Shown piece after piece: positions 6,833 through 12,950 of a stretch of DNA of 14,679 bases; the stretch's first letter is position 1, and each line of letters begins with the position of its first letter. The DNA comes from CAZFBR01 sp035353495 [NCBI: uncultured bacterium] (GTDB taxonomy: Bacteria; DAOPZR01): NCBI GenBank assembly GCA_964517215.1, contig CAZFBR010000066.1:1-14679 (forward strand), written 5' to 3'. The notes below the pieces were generated by a model. It was not told where the DNA came from. It made no database searches and worked only from the letters and a program-made list of their open reading frames with translations. A program made the translations under genes and the position numbers.

Positions 6833-7015
6833 CAAATATTCGCGATCCCGGTTCCCGCGCACACCCGGGCGATGCCATGCCCGGCAGTTAGAGCCGCCGC
6901 GACCTGCAGGCCCGGTCCGGGCAGGGTCGACCGTGCTTTTCAGACAGTGCCGGCGGCCGGGCGGTTGGACTATGCAACAAATCGCCCGTCGTGCGGGTAT
7001 AACGGGATGAGCGGC

Positions 7016-7044
7016 ATGACAAACGGCCGGTTTTCGGTTATGAT
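7016..7044 (+). promoter_or_regulatory. Predicted promoter of rmuC
   Basis: ATGACA at 7016-7021 and TATGAT at 7039-7044 are 17 bp apart, and each matches 5 of 6 consensus bases. Transcription would start near 7051, giving a very short leader of about 12 nt that begins in GGGAGCGGG before the ATG at 7063. Confidence 0.55.
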
Positions 7045-7062
7045 GGCGCTGGGAGCGGGATC

Positions 7063-8496
7063 ATGGAACTCATTATCGGTATTGCCGGTGTGCTTGGCCT
7101 GATAATCGGCGCCGCGCTGGGGGCCGGGCTGGTCGCCTGGCGGGCGCGGCACGGCGAGGAACTGCTGCGCCAGGCGCTGGCGGGCGACAAAGCCGGGCTG
7201 GAGGAACGCGCGCGCGGGCTGGAGCAGCGGGCGCAGGAAGCGCAGGCGCTGGCGGCGGCGCGCGAGACGGCGATGACCCAGGCGCGCAACGAACTGGCGG
7301 CGCAGCAGGCGGCGGTGGCGCGGCTGGAAACGCAGCTGGCGGAGGAACGCAAGGCGGCGGTGGAAAAGCTTGCGCTGCTGGCGACGGCGGAACAGAAGCT
7401 GGCGGACGCCTTCAAGGCGCTGGCGGCGGACGCGCTCAAGGGTAACAACCAGGCGTTCATGACACAGGTGCAGCAGGCACTGCAGACCGTGCAGGCGACG
7501 AATACGGCGGCACGGCAGGAGCAGCAGCAGCAGCTTACCGCCACCGTGGCACCGCTGCGCGAGGCGTTGGACAAGGTGCAGGCGCACGTGCGCGAACTGG
7601 AGGAAAAGCGCGGGTCCGCCTACGGCGGCCTGACGGAAATGGTCAAGTCGCTGGCGCAGTCGCAGGAGAAGCTGCAGCAGGAAACGGGGAAACTGGTGAA
7701 GGCGCTGCGTGCGCCGCAGAGCCGCGGGCAATGGGGCGAATTCACGCTGCGGCGGGTGGTCGAGCTGGCGGGGATGACCGAGCAGTGCGATTTCGTCGAG
7801 CAGGAAAGCGTCGCCACGGAAACGGGCAAGCTGCGGCCGGACATGCTGGTGCGCCTCCCGGGTGGGAAACAGGTGGTGGTGGATGCCAAGGTCTCGCTCG
7901 CCGCATATCTTGACGCGCTGGAAGTCGAGGATGAAAGCGCGCGGCGGGAGCAGATGGACCGCCACGCGCGGCATATCCGCGAGCATATTGACGGGTTGGG
8001 CGGCAAGAAGTATTGGGCGCAGTTCAAGGAGAGCACCCCGGAATTCGTGGTGCTGTTCCTGCCGAGCGAATCGCTGCTCAATGCGGCGCTGGAACGCGAT
8101 CCCGGGCTGATGGAATATGCCATGACCGCGCGCGTGCTGCTGGCGACGCCCATGACCCTGACCGCGCTGCTGCGGGCGGTGGCCTACGGCTGGCAGCAGG
8201 AGAAGCTGGCGGCAAACGCACAACAGATCAGCGCGGCGGGGCGTGAGCTGTACGAGCGGCTGGCGGTGATGAGCGAGCACCTCGACAGCCTGCGCAAGCA
8301 TCTCGACAACAGTGTCGGGGCTTACAACAAGCTGGTCGGGTCGCTCGAGTCGCGCGTGCTGCCGGCGGCGCGCAAGCTGAACGAGCTGGGGGTGGCCGGC
8401 GAGCAGCCGCTCCCCGCGCCGGGCATGATCGATCATCTTGCCGCGCCGGCGCGTGCGCCGGAACTGACCGGCGCGGCGCCGGATGCGGCGGGATGA
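7063..8496 (+). CDS. rmuC: RmuC family DNA recombination protein
   Basis: This 477-residue protein has the standard RmuC layout: an N-terminal membrane anchor (about 4-25), a long alanine/glutamine/glutamate coiled coil (about 30-205), then the RmuC domain. Diagnostic pieces are RGQWGE (221-226), [11 protein letters not shown] (258-268) and VVVDAKVSL (271-279), where Asp260 and the Asp274-Ala-Lys276 pair fit a PD-(D/E)xK nuclease-type core, and later [21 protein letters not shown]. coli RmuC limits inversion at short inverted repeats; the molecular activity is inferred from fold. The start ATG follows a weak GGGAG site. It is followed after 58 bp by xseA, so exonuclease functions are clustered here. 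Confidence 0.95.
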   Translation: MELIIGIAGVLGLIIGAALGAGLVAWRARHGEELLRQALAGDKAGLEERARGLEQRAQEAQALAAARETAMTQARNELAAQQAAVARLETQLAEERKAAVEKLALLATAEQKLADAFKALAADALKGNNQAFMTQVQQALQTVQATNTAARQEQQQQLTATVAPLREALDKVQAHVRELEEKRGSAYGGLTEMVKSLAQSQEKLQQETGKLVKALRAPQSRGQWGEFTLRRVVELAGMTEQCDFVEQESVATETGKLRPDMLVRLPGGKQVVVDAKVSLAAYLDALEVEDESARREQMDRHARHIREHIDGLGGKKYWAQFKESTPEFVVLFLPSESLLNAALERDPGLMEYAMTARVLLATPMTLTALLRAVAYGWQQEKLAANAQQISAAGRELYERLAVMSEHLDSLRKHLDNSVGAYNKLVGSLESRVLPAARKLNELGVAGEQPLPAPGMIDHLAAPARAPELTGAAPDAAG

Positions 8497-8517
8497 ACTG
8501 CCGGGATGGTGCGGCGC

Positions 8518-8547
8518 TTGCCGCCGCGGCCGCCGGTGAGGTAAGAT
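8518..8547 (+). promoter_or_regulatory. Predicted promoter of xseA, near-leaderless
   Basis: TTGCCG (8518-8523) and TAAGAT (8542-8547) are 18 bp apart. The -10 ends 7 bp before the ATG at 8555, so the transcript would begin at or next to the start codon. No well-placed Shine-Dalgarno site exists; the nearest purine run is about 13 nt away. This is the arrangement of leaderless genes in lineages such as Deinococcus and Actinobacteria. Confidence 0.5.
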
Positions 8548-8554
8548 AACGCGT

Positions 8555-10234
8555 ATGCCGACGTATCTGAATGTGCCCTTTCGCGAAAAGGACGAGGCCA
8601 AGGCGCTGGGGGCGCGGTTCGACGGCGCGCGCAAGAAGTGGTACGTCCCGGACGGCAAGGATGCGGAGCTTTTTGCCCGCTGGCTGGATGGCGGGGCGAC
8701 TGCACCGACGGCGACGGCGGGCGGGCGGGTGCGTGACCGGCAGGTGGACGACGGGCAGCCTGACCTGTTCGCCCTGGCGCCCGGCCGGGCGCTGGCGACG
8801 GCGGCAGCCGGCCTGCTCGCCGATCCGCCCGCCGACATTGCCGACGCGGCTCCGGGCGAGGTGCCGCGCGGGGTGGGGCTGTTCGAGTACCTGACGATCA
8901 TCCACGAAGTGGTCAACGAGATCGGGCGGACGCCGCAGTGGATCCGGGCGGAAGTGAGCGAATACAGCGTCAAGCCGACCGGGCACGCCTTCCTGCAGCT
9001 GATCGAGCACGATGCGGCAAAAAAGCCGCTGGCCAAGGCGGGCGCGCGCATCTGGGCGCGCGATCTGCCGGGGATTGCGCAGCGGTTCGCGCAGGGGACG
9101 GGCGGCGAGCTGGCGGCGGGAATGAAGATCCTGTTCCTCGCTCGGGCGGAATTCCACCAGCAGTGGGGATTCTCACTGACCATCAGCGATATCGATCCGA
9201 GCTTCACCCTGGGCGATATTGAGGCGAAACTGCGCGAGATCCGTCGTGTGCTGCAGCTGGAAAAGCTCTACGAACGCAACCGTCAACTGCCGCTGCCCGG
9301 CGAATTCTGCCGGGTGGCGGTGATCAGTCCGTCGGGCGCGGCGGGGTTGGGCGATTTCCGCGCGGAGGCGGATCGCCTGGCGCGGTTCGGGCTCTGCACC
9401 TTCGCCTATTACGAGGCGACGTTCCAGGGAACGAGCGCGCCGGGTTCGGTGCGCGCCGCGCTGATTCAGGCGCTGGCCGACCATGCGCGGGAACCGTTCG
9501 ATGCGGTGGCGATCATCCGCGGCGGCGGGGCGAAAACCGATCTGGCCGACCTGAATGATCTCGATCTGGCGCGCGCGATATGCTGCTGTCCGGTCCCCGT
9601 TTTCACCGGGATCGGTCATGAGCGTGACAATACCGCGCTCGATGAGGTGGCGGGCACGCGGTTCGACACCCCGTCGAAAGTGGTCAAGTACATCGAGGAA
9701 GTCATTGTGCGCAATGCGCGCGAGGCGGCCGGGCGCTGGGAGTTCATCACGGCGACCGCGCGCAATCTGGTGAGCGAAACGCAGCGGCAGGCGCAGGCCT
9801 GGGCGCATGCGCTGACCACGGCGGCGCGCAGTACACTGGCGGCGGCGCAGCAGCGGGTGGAACGCGCGGCGGCGGCGGTGCGCGGGCAGGCGCAGCTGCT
9901 GCTTGAACGGGCGGGCGGCCAGGCGGAGCGGCAGGCGCAGGCGCTGAGCCGCGAGGCGCGACGGCGGCTGGAGGCGGCGGCGCAGCGGTTAACCGTGCTG
10001 CGGCGCGATATCGCGCGCGGGGCGGAAGCGCAGGCGCTGCAGGTGGCGCGCCGGATCGAAGGGCAGCGCGCAGTGGTGGCGATGGCCAGTCCGGCAAATA
10101 CGCTGAAACGCGGGTTCGCCATTGTGCGCGGCGACGGGGCGATTGTCAGCGACCGGGCAAAGGCGGGCGGGTGCGGCATGCTGGAAATTGAATTCCGCGA
10201 CGGGAAACTGGTCGCGCGGCCGGTGAAACAGTAG
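8555..10234 (+). CDS. xseA: Exonuclease VII large subunit with N-terminal DUF5710-like domain
   Basis: This 559-residue protein is about 100-150 residues longer than usual XseA. Residues 4-44 (YLNVPFREKDEAKALGA, then RKKWYVP and a closing F-x2-WL) match the DUF5710 pattern known from plasmid TraC-type primases. A low-complexity linker (about 46-105) leads into the XseA OB-fold (about 107-215) and catalytic domain: IIRGGGAKTDLADLND (320-335), GIGHERDNTALDEVAGTRF (352-370) and DTPS (371-374). A long alanine/arginine/glutamine coiled coil (about 380-510) for XseB binding follows, then the C-terminal NTLKRGFAIV segment. With XseB it degrades single-stranded DNA to oligonucleotides. All expected catalytic-domain motifs are present. 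The next gene, 168 bp on, is xseB. Confidence 0.94.
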   Translation: MPTYLNVPFREKDEAKALGARFDGARKKWYVPDGKDAELFARWLDGGATAPTATAGGRVRDRQVDDGQPDLFALAPGRALATAAAGLLADPPADIADAAPGEVPRGVGLFEYLTIIHEVVNEIGRTPQWIRAEVSEYSVKPTGHAFLQLIEHDAAKKPLAKAGARIWARDLPGIAQRFAQGTGGELAAGMKILFLARAEFHQQWGFSLTISDIDPSFTLGDIEAKLREIRRVLQLEKLYERNRQLPLPGEFCRVAVISPSGAAGLGDFRAEADRLARFGLCTFAYYEATFQGTSAPGSVRAALIQALADHAREPFDAVAIIRGGGAKTDLADLNDLDLARAICCCPVPVFTGIGHERDNTALDEVAGTRFDTPSKVVKYIEEVIVRNAREAAGRWEFITATARNLVSETQRQAQAWAHALTTAARSTLAAAQQRVERAAAAVRGQAQLLLERAGGQAERQAQALSREARRRLEAAAQRLTVLRRDIARGAEAQALQVARRIEGQRAVVAMASPANTLKRGFAIVRGDGAIVSDRAKAGGCGMLEIEFRDGKLVARPVKQ

Positions 10235-10340
10235 TCGGGCCGTGTGCCTGGAGCAGCAGCAGCCCGGCGGGTGATTATCGGGACGCGAATTGCCGTCCGG
10301 TAGTGCAGGCGTGTTAGCTGGCGTTGGTGAATGGTCGGTA

Positions 10341-10372
10341 CCGCTGCGTGTGGAGGTGCTCCTCCACGGCGG
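10341..10372 (+). other. Stem-loop in the xseA-xseB spacer
   Basis: GTGGAGG (10350-10356) and CCTCCAC (10361-10367) form a perfect 7-bp stem with a TGCT loop; an outer CCGC (10341-10344)/GCGG (10369-10372) pair can close over a bulge. No T-run follows, so it is not a typical terminator. It ends about 20 bp before the AGGAGGA site of xseB and could influence mRNA processing or translation. The rest of the spacer 10235-10402 holds nothing I can name. Confidence 0.45.
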
Positions 10373-10402
10373 TCGGCGGGCGAGTCATACAGGAGGAAGA
10401 AA

Positions 10403-10624
10403 ATGGCGACGAAAGCGGCGGAAAGTTTCAAGGCGAACTACGACAAGCTGGCGGCGATAGCGGCCGAACTGAGCGGCGGGCAGGAAATCGATATCGACGC
10501 GCTGGTGCCCAAGGTGGACGAGGGACTGGCGGCGTACAAGGTCTGCAGCGAGCGCATTGCGCAGGTGCAGGCGATGTTGCAGGAGCGGCTCAAGGACGAA
10601 ACCAGCGGGGAAAAGGAGCAATAG
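10403..10624 (+). CDS. xseB: Exonuclease VII small subunit
   Basis: This 73-residue helical protein fits XseB in size and pattern: SFKANYDKLAAIAAELSGG (8-26), then IDIDALVPKVDEGLAAYKVC (29-48) and a second helix to RLKDE, parallel to the usual 'F-x-x-x-L-x-x-L-x-x-I-V-x-x-L-E-x-G ... E-G-x-x-L-x-x-x-C' layout. It is a divergent member, but position directly after xseA supports the call. The small subunit wraps the XseA coiled coil and is needed for active exonuclease VII. The frame is open upstream to 10331, but ATG10403 has a perfect AGGAGGA 5 nt before it. A 2-bp gap separates it from the zinc-ribbon gene. Confidence 0.87.
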   Translation: MATKAAESFKANYDKLAAIAAELSGGQEIDIDALVPKVDEGLAAYKVCSERIAQVQAMLQERLKDETSGEKEQ

Positions 10625-10626
10625 CC

Positions 10627-10881
10627 ATGCCGATTTTTGAATACCAGTGCGGCAAGTGCGGCAAGGTCAGTGAAATCCTGCAGCTTGCCGGCGACGACAG
10701 CAAACCGGTATGCGCGAGTTGCGGCAGCAGCGACCTGAGCAAGGTCTTTTCGCGCATGGCGGTGCGCAGCGGGAAGCTGGGCGACGGCTGCAATACGGCG
10801 AGCAGCTGCGGCATGGGCGGCAGCTGCGCCATGCAGGGCGGCCCCTCCGCCCCCTGCTGCGGCGGCCACTGCAACCATTAA
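10627..10881 (+). CDS. FmdB-family zinc-ribbon protein with Cys-rich tail
   Basis: This 84-residue protein starts with MPIFEYQCGKCGKVSE, the hallmark of FmdB/CxxC_CxxC_SSSS proteins. C8/C11 and C29/C32 form the zinc ribbon and SSDLSKVFS completes the domain. The tail from about residue 54 carries six more cysteines (55, 61, 67, 77, 78, 82), glycines and a terminal HCNH, so it may bind additional metal. FmdB was named as a putative regulator of formamidase/amidase genes, but for most members the role is unknown. It follows xseB by 2 bp, with AAGGAG at the end of xseB as ribosome site, so the two are likely translated together. The stop is 5 bp before an inverted-repeat element. Confidence 0.88.
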   Translation: MPIFEYQCGKCGKVSEILQLAGDDSKPVCASCGSSDLSKVFSRMAVRSGKLGDGCNTASSCGMGGSCAMQGGPSAPCCGGHCNH

Positions 10882-10886
10882 TCGAT

Positions 10887-10912
10887 GGGGACGGGCCATA
10901 ACATATTAACAA
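10887..10912 (-). repeat. Repeat copy 1 (inverted relative to copies 2 and 3)
   Basis: This left end differs from the reverse complement of copy 2 only at 10895 (G in place of A). It begins 5 bp after the stop codon of the FmdB-like gene. Confidence 0.85.
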
Positions 10913-10997
10913 ATGGCTTCGGGCGGCAAGGTAGTGGAAGCTCGAATGCTGGAAAACGAACGGTCTTCATAGTTGTTGCTCTTGCGTAACTTAAAAA

Positions 10998-11027
10998 TTG
11001 GAAGTCGGTTGTGCTGATTGTTAATAT
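10998..11027 (+). promoter_or_regulatory. Possible repeat-borne promoter
   Basis: TTGGAA (10998-11003) and TAATAT (11022-11027) are 18 bp apart; the -10 lies inside repeat copy 2. A start near 11034 would give a leader of about 27 nt with GGGAGG before the GTG at 11061. Both boxes are only moderate matches in A+T-rich sequence. Confidence 0.3.
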
Positions 11028-11043
11028 GTTATGGTCCGTCCCC
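11018..11043 (+). repeat. Repeat copy 2
   Basis: This 26-bp copy ends TTATGGTCCGTCCCC. It forms the right end of the 157-bp element and supplies a candidate -10 box (TAATAT, 11022-11027) for the next gene. Confidence 0.85.
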
Positions 11044-11060
11044 AAATTGGGAGGTTGACT

Positions 11061-11264
11061 GTGGAATGGCATTGCCAAAAATGTAAAATGAATTTTGCCG
11101 CAGTCACGCCGCCGGCGGTGTGTCCGGCCTGCGGGGCGGCGGAGGTGGTGCGGCGCGGGTCACCCCTGACGCTGGCAGGAAAACTCAAAGAACAGCATCA
11201 ATGCGACGGGTGCGATCAATCAGCGCAGTGTTCCGCGCGAACGGCAACCGACCGCCAAGACTGA
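11061..11264 (+). CDS. Small zinc-ribbon protein with third Cys cluster
   Basis: This 67-residue protein has C5/C8 (CQKC) and C21/C24 (CPACG), a rubredoxin/zinc-ribbon-like knuckle pair, followed by a basic stretch and a further cluster C48/C51/C57 (CDGC then QC). I do not recognise a family. GTG at 11061 has GGGAGG 6 nt upstream; the same frame is open to an ATG at 11031, but that ATG lies inside repeat copy 2. It sits between repeat copies 2 and 3, which are direct repeats, so it may have travelled with them. The tail after residue 57 looks like low-constraint sequence. Probably real, because cysteine spacing and ribosome site agree. Confidence 0.55.
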   Translation: MEWHCQKCKMNFAAVTPPAVCPACGAAEVVRRGSPLTLAGKLKEQHQCDGCDQSAQCSARTATDRQD

Positions 11265-11336
11265 AGGGCGAAGTGTCATTGCGGAAGAGTGGAATGCAGG
11301 AAAACGGGGGCAGATTGAAATAGGCGCAGTAGCCAT

Positions 11337-11362
11337 ATGTTAATAAGTTATGGTCCGTCCCC
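11337..11362 (+). repeat. Repeat copy 3
   Basis: It matches copy 2 at 24 of 26 bases and has the same orientation. It ends 14 bp before the stop codon of the convergent glycosyltransferase gene at 11377. No inverted partner lies on its other side within the window, so it is a solo end or the far end of a longer unit that includes the small zinc-ribbon gene. Confidence 0.8.
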
Positions 11363-11376
11363 AAAAACAAAAACAG

Positions 11377-12738
11377 TTAGCGGGTCCACCACCAGAAGGC
11401 GGGACGGTAGGGATCAGCCATCCGCAGGAAGAAGATGTTTGCCGGCGGCGGCGTTGCGGGGTGCAGCATGCGCCGGTATTGCGCTACCATGGGCGGATAG
11501 GGATTCAGCGACAACGGATAAAAGCGCCCGATGCTGTAATGCGGGCGTGCGGCGAGCAGTGCCGCGGTGCTGTTGCTGCCGGCGATGAAGAGCTGCAGGA
11601 GCACGGAAGCTGCCGCCAGCAGCCAGACCAGCCGGCGCAGGATGCGCTGCGGGGCGTAGAAGACCGGCGCGGCAAGGAGCATGAAGAGCGGAACAAGCGG
11701 CACGAGAAAACGCGGCCCCCAGCAGACCCCGCCCTCCCAGCCGGTGAAGCAGGCGAAGAGCAGCACATAGCCCGCAATCAGGAGTAGCAGGCAGGCAGCA
11801 TCCAGACGCTGCTGCCGCCAATAGAACAGTCCGGGCAGCGCGAGCAGCAGCAGCGGCGACGTGAGAAAGATGCTTTTGCTCGGGCTGAAAAGGTATCCCG
11901 CGAGGCCGTGCCAGGGCGAATCGCTGAAATTTTGCGGCACAGTGATGGAAGTGCCGGCAACGGTGTCGGTATAGGTTTCCGGATAATAGAAGTCAAACCA
12001 GTCACCCGTGCGCGCGTAATTATAGGCGCCACCCAGCGCGAGAAACGCGAGCAGCGGCAGTGCAGTCGTCAGGAGGTGACGGCGCCGGCCGGAAGCGGAC
12101 CAGCGGCGGGCGGCCCACAGATAGAGCAGCGGCACAAAGAGCAGGAAGATAAATTTGGTGAGCAGCAGCCAGCCGAGGCAGAAGCCGAACCACAGGGCGG
12201 CCCGGCGGTCATGCAGCACGGGGCGGGTAAGGAGCAGCATAACCGCAGCGAAGAGCAGGAGGGCCTGCAGCGATTCACTGAAATTGCTGCGGGCATAGTG
12301 CAGCAGAATCGTGCCGCAGCCGGCAGCAGCGGCGATCAAAGCCGACCGGCGCGGCTGACCGAAGCGCTGCGCCAGCAGTTGCGCCAGCAGGACCAGGAGG
12401 AGCGCGGTGAACGCGGCATTGGCAATCTCGATGCAGCCGGCGACAACGCTATAGTCGCTACTGCCGGCGATGGCGGCCCCGGCCCGCAGCAGGCAGTAGA
12501 CCGGCACTGCGGCCAGCGGGTAGCCGATGGGAAAGCGGGTCGGCAGGAATATCGTTTCAGCTACCGGCGGTGCGCTGAGCGCATGATACTGTGCGGCAGG
12601 GAGGGTGATGCTGGCGCGGGTGACCAGCGCCTCAGTCAGCAGAAAGTAGTGCCATTCGTCGGAGATGACATAGGAACAGTCACTGAGCAGCAGCAGGGCG
12701 GCGAAAAAGATGGCGAACAGCCATCGGGCATTGTTCAT
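11377..12738 (-). CDS. Membrane glycosyltransferase, GT39/PMT (ArnT-like) GT-C fold
   Basis: This polytopic protein has 453 residues from the ATG at 12738. After the first helix comes SDEWHYFLLTEAL (26-38), an acidic pair in the first outer loop like the catalytic Asp-Glu of GT-C enzymes. Then come FLPTRFPIGYPL, about ten more helices, and WEGGVCWGPRFLVPLVPLF, a signature I associate with phospholipid-carrier-dependent glycosyltransferases. Such enzymes transfer sugar from a polyprenyl phosphate to lipid or protein outside the membrane; donor and acceptor are unknown. Start choice is open: an ATG at 12765 and a TTG at 12822 are in frame, and none has a good ribosome site; 12738 places the first helix right at the N-terminus. 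It is alone on its strand, with repeat copy 3 just past its stop. Confidence 0.78.
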   Translation of the reverse strand: MNNARWLFAIFFAALLLLSDCSYVISDEWHYFLLTEALVTRASITLPAAQYHALSAPPVAETIFLPTRFPIGYPLAAVPVYCLLRAGAAIAGSSDYSVVAGCIEIANAAFTALLLVLLAQLLAQRFGQPRRSALIAAAAGCGTILLHYARSNFSESLQALLLFAAVMLLLTRPVLHDRRAALWFGFCLGWLLLTKFIFLLFVPLLYLWAARRWSASGRRRHLLTTALPLLAFLALGGAYNYARTGDWFDFYYPETYTDTVAGTSITVPQNFSDSPWHGLAGYLFSPSKSIFLTSPLLLLALPGLFYWRQQRLDAACLLLLIAGYVLLFACFTGWEGGVCWGPRFLVPLVPLFMLLAAPVFYAPQRILRRLVWLLAAASVLLQLFIAGSNSTAALLAARPHYSIGRFYPLSLNPYPPMVAQYRRMLHPATPPPANIFFLRMADPYRPAFWWWTR

Positions 12739-12869
12739 GACCGGCAGGGCCACTTTCAGCTGCATGCCGCCATCAGTGTGCCGCACCTGATCCCGGTGTG
12801 CCCGCCCGATAACAGCAAACAACCGGCAGATTCGCGCGCAGCGGCTGGCGGTGCGTGTGCCCCGCGAAA

Positions 12870-12906
12870 GGCAGGGCCGACCCTGCCGGCGGCAGGCAGG
12901 GCCGCC
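12870..12906. other. Two adjoining GC-rich hairpins
   Basis: GGCAGGG (12870-12876) pairs with CCCTGCC (12881-12887) over a CCGA loop; next to it GGCGGC (12888-12893) pairs with GCCGCC (12901-12906). No T-run follows on either strand, so they are not classic terminators. They lie between the upstream end of the glycosyltransferase gene and the 3' end of the DUF1846 gene, where they could stop or stabilise the DUF1846 transcript. The remainder of 12739-12950 holds nothing else I can name. Confidence 0.45.
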
Positions 12907-12950
12907 GGATTGCCGTATGCGGCACGCCGCCGGCGGTTGCCATCATGCGG

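Larger units (their letters stand above)
10887..11043. mobile_element. 157-bp MITE/REP-like element with 26-bp inverted ends
   Basis: 10887-10912 (starts GGGGACGGGCCATAAC) is repeated in inverse at 11018-11043 with 25 of 26 bases matching. The interior (10913-11017) is visibly richer in A+T than its surroundings and encodes nothing convincing. Ends beginning GGGGAC recall the GGAC-type tetranucleotide of REP sequences moved by RAYT transposases, but no transposase is present, so a non-autonomous element is inferred. I cannot see a clear target-site duplication. It fills the gap between the FmdB-like gene and the next zinc-ribbon gene. Confidence 0.6.

Noticed and set aside
7516-7536. Run of CAG-like triplets in rmuC as a possible microsatellite
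   Set aside because: It encodes a glutamine-rich stretch of the coiled coil and is short; it needs no separate explanation.
6970-9207. A 745-residue minus-strand open frame opposite rmuC and the start of xseA
   Set aside because: It is a shadow of GC-rich coding sequence: Arg/Gln/His/Leu-rich composition, no domains, no ribosome site, and it lies antisense to two well-supported genes.
10887-11362. CRISPR array from the three repeat copies
   Set aside because: Only three copies, one inverted, with unequal gaps of 105 and 293 bp; this is not an array.
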